Part shown: positions 42,035 through 55,719 of the stretch, one piece after another | Layout: each line of letters begins with the position of its first letter | Numbering within the stretch: the stretch's first letter is position 1 | Source of the DNA: Allium sativum | Taxonomy: Eukaryota; Streptophyta; Magnoliopsida; Asparagales; Amaryllidaceae | DNA length: 64,000 nucleotides | NCBI GenBank assembly: GCA_030737875.1 | Contig: CM060910.1 | Location: 616,231,303-616,295,302, forward strand | Reading direction: 5' to 3' | The notes under the pieces: generated by a model | The model's input: only the letters and a program-made list of their open reading frames with translations | What the model was told of the DNA's origin: nothing | Database searches by the model: none | Position numbers and translations under genes: made by a program

Positions 42035-44089
42035 TGTAACAACCTGAAATTTCGAATGAATTTTTGTTAATGACTTAATTTAAATATTGATTTTTCTGGC
42101 ATAGCCGATCAGTTTTTATAGTGATCCATAACACTTAAATGTTGATATTTAAATTTAAAACTTAATATGTTTTGGATTTTATGAAATAAAGAATTTGTTT
42201 TTTTTGATACAAACATAAGTTTGATAACATAAATTTGGTAGTTGCCGATTCATATTTTATTGCTTGAGCTAGTTTAAGTTATGTTATTATTTGAATTTAT
42301 TTCAGCCTTAATATTTTAAAAATGAACTTGTAATACTAAATATATTTTTTTCCAATTCAATTAAATAGTATTTTTTGAAAAATACATTTTTAATCAAAAT
42401 TGGTCAAAACTATAACTTAAATTTAAAATTTAAAAATCTATTTTTTAATGATTTTAGATAAAATTCTAAGAAATTATAACGATCATTTAAATCAAAATTT
42501 ATTTGTGTTGGAATTTGACGTAAATCAGTTATCAAATAAACGTTGAGATATTGATTTTTGAATTGTAAATATTTTTACATGAAATTGATTTAGGAGATTT
42601 AGTAATGAAAATGTCAACGTTCGTTTCATCAAATTTCTATTTTGCTAGTTCTATTTAAATCGATTTATACGATTGATTTACAGTAGCGACAACTAATATT
42701 GCGTAAATAGCGGAAGTTCACCCGAGCGTTAAATTACCAAATTTCAGTATGTTATCACATTCGTATCGACACGCTGAACATAACAATATTATGTTCCATG
42801 TGCTTGAACGTTGGGTTTAAACTGCGCAAGTTTGATATTGGGACTGATGGTGTTTAAAATTTCGAACTTAACTTACATTAAAATTTCTAAACAAAAGAAC
42901 TAGTATGTGTTTCTAAACATTCACTGCACATCCAAAAATATATATGAAGATGGGAAAATGTGTATAATTTACTTTCAAAATATTTGGAAGAGTTAAACAT
43001 TTTAAATTCAAATTTGATGGAAAGATACTTACTATTGATGCATGCACTTGTTACTTTTTGCTCACTCTCTCCATTCTTTGTCTAGCGCTTTTTCTCCATT
43101 ATTCTTCTCTTTTTATATGTCCAAATCTCGTTTACAAAAAAAGAAAAAAAGGAACAAAAAATAGCAAGCTTGTTACATCCGACCTAATGATGCTTCCCTT
43201 GCGCCACCTTCCTCTCGCACGCCCGACTCATTGTCATTGCCGACCCAACCTGACCCACTACCACCACTGAGACCTACCTTCGATCTGCTGGCTACCTCAA
43301 CCTCAGCACGACATCTTCCGTGCAATAGCCTGTATTTTTAATAAAATAATACTTAATTAATTTAAATATTAAAATGATTAAGTTTGGGGTTAAATGACTT
43401 GAAATTTATTTGATTAAGAATTTGGTTGTCGATTTAACTTGATATTTAGAATGCTAAGTTTAAAAATCCAAATTAGTTTAGTTTGAATCTATGTGAAATT
43501 CTATTTGAGTATATATGATAATAATAATTTATAATCAATGGATGTGAGTGTTTTGAAATCAAATTATTATTTTATCAATTTAACTTAACACATGAAATTA
43601 GCCATTTTTCAAATGATCTCAGATTTCAACAAAACTTGTTTTATCAAATCTAGAATGTTAAACCATTGTAAGATTTCAATTTTCATGTTAATCGGAGTTG
43701 GGTGATCATGCACGATGTAAACGCGTATCGATTAACAATTGGAAATTAAAATAGTCATTTTTTTCAAATGACCTCGGTTTTCGACGAAACTAGTTTAATC
43801 GAATTTGGAATGTTAAACTATTGTAGAATTTCCAATTTTGTAATGATTGGATAATCTATATGGTCGTACGGGCATGAAAACTTTTGAGCAATAAAACATG
43901 TGAGTATAGTATAACATACATTTTCCTGTAAATATTTAACATCATAACCTACACTCACTCCTACCTCTCTCTTCAGTTTTTCATTTTCAGTATAAAATAA
44001 TGGAACCTCCACTACTTTAATTCTTTAAGAAATCATATAAAGTTAAATATTCAACGAAATTCGAGGGTAAAATTTTTCGGGCCATTACA
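42035..44089 (+). repeat. 5' LTR of element F (2055 bp)
   Basis: Begins TGTAACAACCTG and ends GGGCCATTACA, followed by gt and a PBS. AT-rich, with a GC-rich leader-like stretch at 43190-43320 (ccgacccaacctgacccac). No protein. Confidence 0.85.
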
Positions 44090-44598
44090 GTTGGTATCAG
44101 AGCTCAAGGTTAAGCAAGAACCATGGCTTAGTGCCGTAACCCAATAAGAGATTAGGTAATAGAATGCATTATTATGATTTTAAGTGTATAACAAGAGCGC
44201 ATATTTGTTAGTGTTATAAAATGTTTTATATTATGCTTTTTAATCTGTTGAGTGACATATAAATCAAATTTACATGTTTGGCCGACGTTGTCGATAGGGA
44301 TTTCTAAACACTTGAATAAGAAAAATCGACATAGTATTGTTTTAAAAGTTGGTATATGAAATATTTTACCAAGATTTCGTATATATTATATACAAAGTTA
44401 AGTTTCAAGCTAAATATACTTTTCATGGATGATAAGTTTGATTTGATAATAAATGATGATATTTAATTATTATCATTTATGGGTTGACTAATCATGCTCA
44501 CTTTTGGGTGTTGACTATTATTGATTGATGTGTAGTTATGTCCGACCGGTTTATGGGTATTAGCTACCATGTTTGGATAAGAGAAATCTTATCGCTTT
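44090..44598 (+). mobile_element. Element F: PBS and leader
   Basis: PBS TGGTATCAGAGC at 44092-44103 (tRNA-iMet, exact). 490 bp of AT-rich leader follow with no gag start before LTR E interrupts at 44599. The rest of F is not seen in the window. Confidence 0.82.
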
Positions 44599-47500
44599 TG
44601 TAATGTCCCGTATTTTCTGACAATCTATTTGAAATATTTTATTTATTTAAAATATTGATTTGAATTTAAATAATCGATTTTGACCATTTTAATTTAAATA
44701 TTTAAATTATATTAATAATATAATAATATTTTATTTCCAGAATATTGGGAAAATGTTGAATTTGAAATATAACATAAACGGGTGATTTAAAATGGTTTTA
44801 ATGTGGTTTATATTTAATTATAATAACGATTTCGTTTATAAAACGACAGTTGAGCGATATAATTAAAATTTAATTTTAAAACGAGCTGCATTGGCACGAC
44901 AGTTTGTAATTTGGCGTTTTGAACTTCAATTGGCTGTACAGGATCCATAGTAAGTCGGATTTTCTCGAAACAAGAAACGTCGGAATCTGCTAGGTAATAT
45001 TTTTCTAATGAAAGAGAAAAATCGAGTTTTCATGTTGTGGATTTTATTTTATATCCAAATCAAATTTTGAAAAGGTCGCTGTGGAATTTCCTTTATATAT
45101 TATATCGTTATTTATATTAAATAAAGGATTTTTAAATATTTATAATATCGATTTGGCTTCAAACTCAACCCGAGCTATTTTATTGTGGTAGTATACGATA
45201 TTCTGGTCGGGTATGGCCAATTACAATATTTTAATATTATTATATTAAGGTATTTAAAATTGGTTTATTTTATTTGAATTGGGTAGTTATAAAAGGGCCT
45301 TTATTCAAATGACCTTCGTTTTCAACAAAACAAATTTTATTGGGACTGCAACAGTAAATTATTGCTAGATTTTAAGTGGCGCGTCAATCGGGGTTATCCT
45401 GTGAGCATGGAAAAATAAAATACAAATAAAAACGACCATTTGAACGTGAACGAGGGCCATTCGAGCAAACGAACTCGGAATTCGACGAAACAAGTTTCAT
45501 TAGGACCGTATCGCCAAATTATACTATGACATCCATTCGCATCTCGAACAGGGTTTATATATGAGCGCAGGAGCGAATAAACGACGTTCCAAAACGCGAT
45601 AGACATGAAATAAAATATCGTCTGTCACATCGTGATAAATAAATAATATTTTACTTTTATAAATATAAACTTTCATCAGCCCCAAACCAGAAAAACCAAC
45701 CCTTTCCATTCAATACACTTCAGTTTTGCAGAAAAGCCCCTCAATGCAAAATCAATTATATCTTCAAATCTGTATTGAATCAGTAGGGGTAACCTGAAGT
45801 AAACTTGTAAATCGGATCCGTATCAACTTGCTGAGAAAAATTGGGGGTGATCGGAGGGTTGTGGTGGCCGGAATCGATGTTAAACCAAAGAAATTGGGTT
45901 TCGTTGTTTTCAGAAATTAAGGGTTTGGGTTGATTTGAGGAGATGGGACCTTAGGGGAATGAAAGAGGGAAGATAAGGCTTCGATTTGGCACTGGTCTCG
46001 AGTTCTATGGTTGTCTGAGGAGGCGGTGGTGAAGAGGTGAACGAAGATGTTCTTTTTGGGTTTGTTTTTTGAAGTAGTGAACGGATTTGGCCAAATTGGC
46101 GGAGCTGGAGGTCGGACCAGGTTGGTACCTGAAGGTCGGTCGAATGGGGGAAGCAAGGCGGAGAGAACGGCGGTGGTCCGGTCAACTATTGAGGTGTGTG
46201 GCGGAGGCTTTATCGGGTTGAATGGAAATTGGGGAAATTGGAAATTCCAGTAGTCAGAGAGGTTGTGGGGCAAGCGGTTACTGGAGATTGGGGCGGACGT
46301 GAAGGCGGTTCTGGTGAAGCACCCAGGTCGGAGTCTCGGTCATCCTAGGTGGCGACGGCGATGGCTGGTTGGTGTGAAGATTGAGGTTGGCATCGGTTTT
46401 TTGAATGAGATAAGGAAATGTCGAGCTTGAGAAATGGAAAAAGGGGAAGACGCGTTGAAACCTTAACTAAGTGCTGACGTGGATTAAGAAGCCTAAAGAT
46501 TGGTGAGGTAAGGTAATAATTAATATTTAACAATATTATTAGTTAGTTAATTATCATGTAATATATACAAACTTTAAATTGGCATAACTTTCATGTACGA
46601 TAACGAAATCTGACGAAACTGGATCCTTTGGGATCGCAGGGACGAGACCTAGACGATGGCACTGATTAGGCACTGATCTGACACAGTTGAAATTTTAGCT
46701 AATTTTGAACGTTCAAACGCGTCAATCGCCAACCAAAATAATTTGGTGAGTTAATTCTCACACCTTCTAGAATCCTGTGTTGTGGTAAATTCATATTAAA
46801 ATATAATTTACATTTAAAAATATAAATTGGTTGATTGGTTGCTATTGGCTGACTATTGGTTTATTGGTTGTTGTTATTTAAAATTCATCGTTTTAAATTT
46901 ATAGATGATTGAAATTTATTTCATATATTATTATGAAATGTATAACAAGCGGTGATGCAGGGAAGAACAGGTTGGAGGGATCCGACCGGATTCCTCAAAA
47001 TATTATATTTGTTGTTTGTTTGTTTTATTTGTTGATATTTGAACTGATTGAACCCCATATGGTAGAAAAACCTGTTTGAACATGATGGCTAAATAAATAT
47101 TCACCTGTGTTGTGTTTAAAATTAACTGACAGTGTTGATTTGGTAATTGGCAGTGAATGGCCTAAATTGTGTTGTTTCTGACGTCGGTTTACCGTTCGGT
47201 GAATCGACGCAGTTTTAAAGTTATAAATTCATTTTATAACTGAACAAAAGTTTTCAGTCGTTTTATATAATTAATTAAATTATAAATTTATAAATAAATA
47301 TTTTAAATCGAGTTTGTAAAAGAAGTTATGTAAATGGTTTATGCAAGTTAAAGGCAGAAACCCAAGGAATTTACCCACGAGATGGTAAAATGAAATTATT
47401 GTTTTAAAACAATTAAATGGTGTTTTTAAATTAATTAAGTTATTTAATTAATTAAAAGGGGAAATGACAATGAAAATCAGTTAATGGTTAACTGAGATGT

Positions 47501-50122
47501 ACGGTCGACAAAATTCAACTCTTTTTAAATCAAAAGTGATAATTGAATTAAATTGGTTTAAATTTGCTGGATACTCGTTAAACTTAACGAATAGTCTAAA
47601 AATATTAGTTAATCCTCGATTAACTATTAATTAAGGAAATTTCTGAATTATTTAATGTTAATGAAGTTAATTATTATTTATTCAGATTTTATAAATGATA
47701 ATGATCCTATTAATAACGAAGTTAACTATTTTTATATAGTTAATGTTAAAGTATTATTATTTTAAGTAATAATAATTAGAAAATTGATTTTCAATTGGAA
47801 TTCATTTAAGAAAGGATTAAGTGGCCTTATGGTTCGATCAAAGAAGTGGTAAGAGTTTATAAAAGGGGTTATAATCCAAGTTTTAATCTAGATTAGTAAA
47901 CAGAATTTGAAAGAGAAGGTAGAAATTTAAATAAGGTTTTACTAAATTGTCAATTAAGTAAGGTAAATCCAAAAAGGAATGAAACTCCCAAGAGAAATGA
48001 TAAAGAAGAAATGTAATAGCTTTGGAATAAAACATAATAAGTCGATTAAATGATAAATAGATTATTAAATGATTTGGAAGAATCCAAACAAGAGTTTAAA
48101 AGGCTTTTTAAACCATAAGGAGGACCTTAAGGGTTAAAGCATGAAATTGGGCAAAAACGTTGTAATTGAAATAAGGATTTCAAATCTAAGAAATGATTTA
48201 TAAAACCATATTTGAAATTGAGTTGGAAAACAAGATTTTTATAAGGATTTAAGTTACAAACTGTATTCATTCTGAGATAAGAACGTTGTCGATCAAGGTC
48301 TGAGAGGTAAATATAATACCCTAACTTGAACGGCTTCATTATTGTCGAGGAATGGTATTGGTTTGAAACGAGTAAAAGATGGTGAAATTAGTGTGGTATT
48401 CTATGCGAGATGTAATGAACATAAGCGGGAGAATTTGGATTATAAATATTACTACAATAACGATTTCAATATATTGGAAGATAAAAAGGGGGATTAACTA
48501 TTTTGGTAAATATATTTTTAAATGGGCCAAGCCATTCCAAGTACTGAATAAATAAACTCATTGTATTCACACTATTGTTATTTGATAGTTAAATCACCGA
48601 CGATCAAAACCTGACCAATACGATTGTTGGTATGGAAAGACCAGAATCTTATTTATATTCGGAAACCATTCCGACCAACAAATATGTGAAGACGTCGATT
48701 GAAGACGGAGCAAGTGAAGACCGTGGATCGTCATAAGCGGAAGGACTACTTGTTGAATTTCTCTAGCTTGCAACCAGATTTATTTTGATTTGTGATTCGG
48801 TTGTGATTGGAATCTACGGATTGCAAGGGCTACTCGCTATTGATCCATGGGGTGATTCCTATATGAGATGCAGCAGGAGAGTACCTTCGGTTCATCCTGT
48901 TCCTGGATGACTTGTATGGACGGATGTTTGACAGAGTATTTCCAAAGGAATTACATGCATTGATTTCTCCAAACGTACCATAGTTGATGGTGGAGAAATG
49001 GTTATTCTCTAGCCAAATAAACTAGAGTATTTTTGTGGATGTCAATCAGTGTGATATGGCGGATCTGACGATGTGGCATTCAAAGTGAATGATGACCAGA
49101 TGTTTGAAAGTTAAGTTCCGACCTTAAGCCTCACAACCGGGAAATGACAAAAATCGGCAGGCAGCATGGCTATGTGGGTCGCTCCTATTAGGGTGTATGA
49201 TCACCTATCTAGAGAAATTCCATTTGCTTCTTTAATCTATATTCGATGCTATCCCTTTTCGTGAGGCGGTTGCTGATCCCAACCGTCGGTGATATACATT
49301 CGATACACTCAAGCAAAATGAGTGGTTGGTCATGTGTGGGCCGGGTTGCAAGATGTTCTTGTTGAACCTAGTGTATTCGCCTCTAGAGATACACTATCGG
49401 CAGGTGGTCCCATACCTTATCAAAGTCAGAATCCAATATCCAATAAGCGCCCGCGGTTTTGATTTGTATACTATATATGTGTAGCGTGAGATGCAAGCGT
49501 TCCACTAGATTGTTAACTATTTGTATTTAGACATTATGATAATATCAGAATAAGTTATGATTTCAAAAACATTTCGGGTTATAGTAAGGTAAAAACCGTC
49601 CGTGTTTATGTGTGGGTTGGTCTTACTATTATCCTTTGACTTCAAAAAGGATTTCCAAAGTTAAACAAGTTGTTTGTTCTGTGAATTTATCACTGGAAGT
49701 ATTTCAGACTGACCCGGTGTATTTTCCTTTGCTTCAAATGTGCTCGGGTCAGATAGAGTATATTTCCAGGTCAGGTTTCGATTGGAGTTTCAGGAGCTGG
49801 AAACAGGTGGCTTCACCCCTTGTTATATAAAGTTATTATTTAGCTGTGTCTGATATATGTTGTACTCTGATGATTGGTGTGTATATACAGTTCTTTCATA
49901 TAAAAGGATTTGTTATATTATATTTTATTCGTTCCGCTGTGAGATTCTGATGTGTTGTTCTTCTTCTTTCTTCTATTCTAATATTTCTTTCTTTCTTTTA
50001 TCACCCTCTAGGTTCTTTCTATTAACAATATGGGATTCGATACTTGGGTTTTTGAGCAAGTAATACGGGTTGTGTATTGTTGTCGAAAATTCGAGCGTCG
50101 AGTTTTTCCCCGGGTCGTTACA
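44599..50122 (+). repeat. 5' LTR of element E (5524 bp)
   Basis: Begins TGTAATGTCCCG and ends GGGTCGTTACA, followed by g and the PBS. TATA box TATAAATA at 45658-45665; GC-rich leader 45820-46500; candidate donor TTTG|GTGAGTTAA at about 46745; candidate acceptor CCCTCTAG|G at about 50011 after a CT-rich tract. The frames in 45900-46500 are open on both strands and change between the two copies of this LTR, so they are unlikely to be proteins. Confidence 0.88.
46745..50011 (+). other. Putative intron in LTR E
   Basis: Donor GTGAGTTAATTCTCAC and acceptor ...TTTATCACCCTCTAG|G, with ttctaat as possible branch point. About 3.27 kb. The donor is conserved in the second copy at about 52268. Splicing is inferred only. 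Confidence 0.45.
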
Positions 50123-50844
50123 GTGGTATCAGAGCTATTGGTTTAGAGATAACCTTGGCTCTGTGGCGTGACTCGATAGAGATGGGGTTTGTACCACCCT
50201 AGATTGAGTTCGTGTATATATATGAGAGCATGTATTTGTGTTTTGATATTAATTTTTTTTTTTTGAAATTATTTTGCCCAATTTATTTATAAAATAATAA
50301 AGGTAATGATTTTCACAAATTATTATAATATGGGCAAATTATTTGGATTTGTTAATGTTGATTGTGTGATATGTTTGGATTATGTTGTTGGTTGCTTGAA
50401 TATGAACCTGAATCGATTGGGTTAAAACCAATATGAAATAAATAAGTTGGATAATCAATCCAGATAAATAAATTTGAATGGATAATTGAAGAAATAAGTG
50501 AAGTGATTTTAAATAATTATAATCTCGTGTGGATTGAACAGTGTGTAGAATTGGTTGATGTGAATGATATGGATGTTTGGAACATAACTGACATTTATTT
50601 TGGATACTAATGAATTGGTTTGAGTTGAGAAACAGGTTCTGAAGAGCCAATTCAGCTTTAAAATCCATCCAGAAGAGAATTTTTTGGAGTTAATCGAATC
50701 CAGTTTGAATAGAGCTACATAATAACTAAGCAAGCTCGAGAATAAATTATCGCATATCGTATAATAACGCTCGCAAAAAGGTACGCCTACACGAAATTGA
50801 AATTTTGGTTTTGTTTGGGTTTTGAGTTTGGATTTTGAATTTTC
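50123..50844 (+). mobile_element. Element E: PBS and remnant of interior
   Basis: PBS TGGTATCAGAGC at 50124-50135, then leader. At about 50845 it passes directly into the middle of a second E LTR, so gag-pol and the first 0.72 kb of the 3' LTR have been deleted. No coding sequence is visible. Confidence 0.8.
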
Positions 50845-53800
50845 CGACAAAACAAATTTTATTGGGACCGCAACAGTAAATTATTGCTAGGTTTCAAGTG
50901 GCGCGTCAATCGGGGTTATTCTGTGAGCATGACAAAGTAAAATACAAATAAAACGACCATTTGAACGTGAACGAGGGCCATTTGAGCGAACGAACTTGGA
51001 ATTCGACGAAACAAGTTTCATTAGGACCGTATCGTCAAATTATACTAGACGTTCATTCGCATCTCGAACAGGGTTTGTATGTGAGCACAAGAGTGAATAA
51101 ACGACGTTCCAAAACGCGATAGACATGAAATAAAATATCGTCTGTCACATCGAGATAAATAAATAATATTTTTCTTTTATAAGTATAAACTTTCATCAGC
51201 CCCAAACCAGAAAAACCAACCCTTTCCATTCAGTACACTTCAGTTTTGCAGAAAAGCCCCTCAACGCAAAATCAATTATATCTTCAAATCTGTATTGAAT
51301 CAGTAGGGACAACCTGAAGTAAACTTGTTGATCGGATCCGTATCTACTTGCTGAGAAAAATTGGGGGTGATCAGAGGGTTGTGGTGGTCGGAATCGGTGT
51401 TAAACCGTAGAAATTAGGTTTTGTTCTTTTCAGAAATTAAGGGGATTGGGTTGATTTGAGGAAAAGGGACATTAGGGGAATGAAAGAGGGAAGACAAGGC
51501 TTCGATTTGGCACTGGTCTCGAGTTCTACGGTTGTCTGAGGAGGTGGTGGTGAAGAGATGAACAGAGATGTTCTTTTTGGGTTTGTTTTTCGAAGTGGTG
51601 AACGGATTTGGCCAAATTAGCGGAGCTGGAGGTCGAATCAAGTTGGTACCTGAAGGTCAGTCGAAGGGGGGAAGCAAGGCGGAGAGAACGACAGTGGTCC
51701 GGTCAACTATTGAGGTGTGTGGCGGAGGCTTTATCGGATTGAACGGAAATTAGGGAAATTGGAAATTCCAGCGGTCGGAGAGGTTGTGGGGCAAGCGGTT
51801 ACTGGAGATTGGGGCGGACATGAAGGCGGTTCTGGTGAAGCACCCAGGTCGGAGTCTCGGTCATCCTAGGTGGCGACGGCGATGGCTGGTTGGTGCGAAG
51901 ATTGAGGTTGGCATCGGTTTTTTTGAATGAGATAAGGAAACGTCGGGTCTGAGAAATGGAAAAAGGGGAAGACGCGTTGAAACCTTAACTAAGTGCTGAC
52001 GTAGATTAAGAAGCCTAATGATTGGTGAGGTAAGGTAATAATTAATATTTAATAATATTATTAGTTAGTTAATTATTGTATAATATATACAAACTTTAAA
52101 TTGGCATAACTTTCGCGTACGATAACGAAATCTGATAAAACTGGATCCTTTGGGATCGCAGGGACGAGACCTAGACGATGGCACTGACTAGGAACTGATC
52201 TGACATAGTTGAAATTTTAGCTAATTTTGAATGTTCAAACGCATCAACCGCCAACCGAAATAATCTGGTGAGTTAATTCTCACACCTTCTGGAATCCTGT
52301 GATGTGGTAAATTCATATTAAAATATAATTTACCTTTAAAAATATAAATTGGTTGATTGGTTGTTATTGGCTGATTATTGGTTGATTGGTTGCTGTTATT
52401 TAAAATTCATCGTTTTAAATTTATAGATGATTGAAATTTGTTTCATATATTATTATGAAATGTATAATGAGCTGTGATGCAGGGAAGAACAAGTTGGATG
52501 GATCTGACCGGATTCCTCAAAATATTATATATGTTGTTTGTTTGTTTGTTTTATTTGTTGATATTTGAACTGATTGAACCCCATATGGTAGAAAAACCTG
52601 TTTGAACATGACGATTGAATAAATATTCACCTGTGTTGTGTTTAAAATCAACCGACAGTGTTGATTTGGTAATTGGCAGTGAATGGCCTAAATTGTGTTG
52701 TTTCAGACGTCGGTTTACCGTTCGGTGAATCGACGCAGTTTTAAAGTTATAAATTCATTTTATAATTGAACTGAAGTTTTCAGTCATTTTATATAATTAA
52801 TTAAATTATAAATTTATAAATAAATATTTTAAATCGAGTTTGTAAAAGAAGTTATGTAAATGGTTTATGCAAGTTAAAGGCAGAAACCCAAGGAATTTAC
52901 CTACGAGTTGGTAAAATGAAATTATTGTTTTAAAACAATTAAATGGTGTTTTTAATTTAATTAAGTTATTTAATTAATTAAAAGGTGAAATGACAATGAA
53001 AATCAGTTAATGGTTAACGGAGATGTACGGTCGACAAAATTCAACTCTTTTTAAATCAAAAGTGATAACTGAATTAACTTGGTTTAAATTTGCTGGATAC
53101 TCGTTAAACTAAACGAATAGTCTAAAAATATTAGTTAATCCTCAATTAACTACTAATTAAGGAAATTTCTGAATTATTTAAAGTTAATGAAGTTAATTAT
53201 TATTTAATCAGATTTTATAAATGATAATGATCCTATTAATAACGAAGTTAACTATTTTTATATAGTTAATGTTAAAGTATTATTATTTTAAGTAATAATA
53301 ATTAGAGAAGTGATTTTCAATTGGAATTCATTTAAGAAAGGATTAACCTTATGGTTTGATCAAAGAAGTGTTAAGAGTTTATAAAAGGGGTTATAATCCA
53401 AGTTTTATTCTAGATTAGTAAATATAATTTGAAAGAGAAGGTAGAAATTTAAATAAGGTTTTACTAAATTGTCAATTAAGTAAGGTAAATCCAAAAAGGA
53501 ATGAAACTCCCAAGAGAAATGATAAAGAAGAAATGTAATAGCTTTGGAATAAAACATAATAAGTCAATTAAATGCTAAATAGATTATTAAATGATTTGGA
53601 AGAATCCAAACAAGAGTTTAAAAGGGTTTTTTAAACCAAAAGGAGGACCTTAAGGGTTAAAGCATGAATTTGGGCAAAAACGTTGTAATTGAAATAAGGA
53701 TTTCAAATCTAAGAAATGGTTTATAAAACCATATTTGAAATCGAGTTGGAAAATAAGATTTTTTTTAAGGATTTAAGTTACAAACTAGTATTTATTCTGA

Positions 53801-54691
53801 GATAAGAACGTTGTCGATCAAGGTCTAAGAGGTAAATAGAATACCCCAACTTGAACGGCTTCATTATTGTCGAGGAATGGTATTGGTTTGAAACGAGTAA
53901 AAGATGGTGAAATTAGTGTGGTATTCCATACGAGATGTAATGAACATAAGTGCGAGAATTTGGATTATAAATATTACTACAATAACGATTTCAATATATT
54001 GGATGATAAAAAGGGTGATTAACTATTTTGTTAAATATATTTTTAAATGGGCCAAGTCATGCCAAGTACCAAATCAATAAACTCATTGTATTCACACTAT
54101 TGTTATTTGATAGTTAAATCACCGACTATCAAAACCTGACCAATACGATTGCTGGTATGGAAAGACCGGAATCAAATTTATATTCGGAAACCATTCCGAC
54201 CAACAAATACGTGAAGATGTCGATTGAAGATGGAGCAAGTGAAGACCGTAGATCTTCATAAGCGAAAGGACTACTTGTCGAATTTCTCTGGCTTGCAACC
54301 AGAGTTATTTTGATTTGTGTTTCGGTCGTGGTTGGAATCTACGGATTTCAAGGGCTACTCGCTACTGATCCATTGGGTGATTCCTATATGAGATGCAGTA
54401 AGAGAGTACCTTCGGTTCATCCTGTTCTTGGATGACTTGTATGGATGGATGTCTGACAGAGTATTTCCAAAAGAATTACATGCGTTGATTTCTCCAAACG
54501 TACAATAGTTGATGGGGGAGAAATGGTTATTCTCTAGCCAAAATAAACTAGAGTATTTTTGTGGACGTCAATCAGTGTGATCTGGCGGATCTGACGATGT
54601 GGCATTCAAAGTGAATGATGACCAAATGTTTGAAAGTTAAGTTCTAGCCTCAAGCCTCACAACCGGGAAATAACAAAAATCGGGCAGGCAG
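50845..54691 (+). repeat. Truncated 3' LTR of element E
   Basis: Matches 45322-49165 with high similarity (conserved leader, donor site, 47000-49150 body). It lacks the first 0.72 kb and the last 0.96 kb; it ends at aatcgggcaggcagcg, where the first LTR continues with atggctatgtggg. Confidence 0.88.
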
Positions 54692-55423
54692 CGTTGTATA
54701 TAACGGTGTTGTATACACAATTATATGATTTTTGTTTGATGATAACAACCAAATAAATATTACTTAAATGTGTTTGATATTGTACTGTTATTATACATCA
54801 CAGACTGGAATATAATATTTATATTTAAATAAAATACGACTGTACAGAAATTTAAATATTCGCACAGTATTTTATTTAAATATAATATTTTATTTCACTA
54901 TCAAAACAGTACAAATTTATAAACTCCACTGTTTATACATTTCTCTTATATTCACTGATATTCATTACATCACATCTCATATACATTCACAGAATATTGT
55001 ACTTCTAAATTCACTCAGTTATACAATCATTTATACATACATTCAGTTATACTCAATCTCATTTGTACATTTCACTTATATCACTTTGACACAATGTTTA
55101 TCCACTGTCTTCTGTCTCTGTCTTCTATCTTCACAGCTTACAAGTCAGTCCAGTCTTCATACATTCTTGTCTTCTGTCTTCACAGCCTTCAGCCCAGTCA
55201 CTTCAGTCCGGTCTTCATACCTGTCATACACAGAAACACACAACAGTACACTGCAATAGAAATAATATTAAACAAATGCAAATATATATATTTATTTTTA
55301 AATTTTATTTGCCTCAAAATTTCGGTGTGTTTCTCATCATTTTTCTGACTCGATCTGATTCATCTGTGTCTAGACAGACAGTTTGTATATGTACAGTGAC
55401 AGGAAATCTTCTAAATGGCTGCA
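54692..55423. other. Unassigned spacer
   Basis: AT-rich left half with a tgtttgatgataacaacc motif, reminiscent of some plant LTR starts but without a partner. 55085-55240 is CT-rich with tcttctgtct and agtccagtcttcatac repeated three times. No coding sign. Confidence 0.35.
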
Positions 55424-55671
55424 TGTAACACCCCGCAAATTCTATAACTGTGAAATTAACAAATTAAAGTATAATTAATTTGAAATCAAAGAACTAAGGG
55501 AAACGGGATACGCCATTGCGTTCGTCTCGGAAAAATACGCGAAATAGAGTCCGAGTTTTCAAAAAACGGAGTCCGTATGAAGAAGATATGGCCTTCGGAA
55601 GTTTCTGAATTAAGTTTAAAATTCGAACAGAATAAAACAGTTTAAAATTAAAACCGGGCCCAATTGGCCAG

Positions 55672-55719
55672 GGCGGGAAAAATCCCGCCAGATACACCCA
55701 GGTCGACTGGTCTGTCGAC
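55672..55719 (+). promoter_or_regulatory. D LTR palindrome and GTCGAC pair
   Basis: GGCGGGAAAAATCCCGCC (55672-55689) is identical to that of C although the flanks differ. GTCGAC at 55702 and 55714 are 12 bp apart; a degenerate GTCGAG follows at 55735. Confidence 0.68.

Noticed and set aside
45910..46273. Overlapping open frames in the GC-rich leader of LTR E
   Set aside because: The second copy (51414-51753) breaks or changes these frames, and both strands are open, as expected from GC-rich non-coding sequence.
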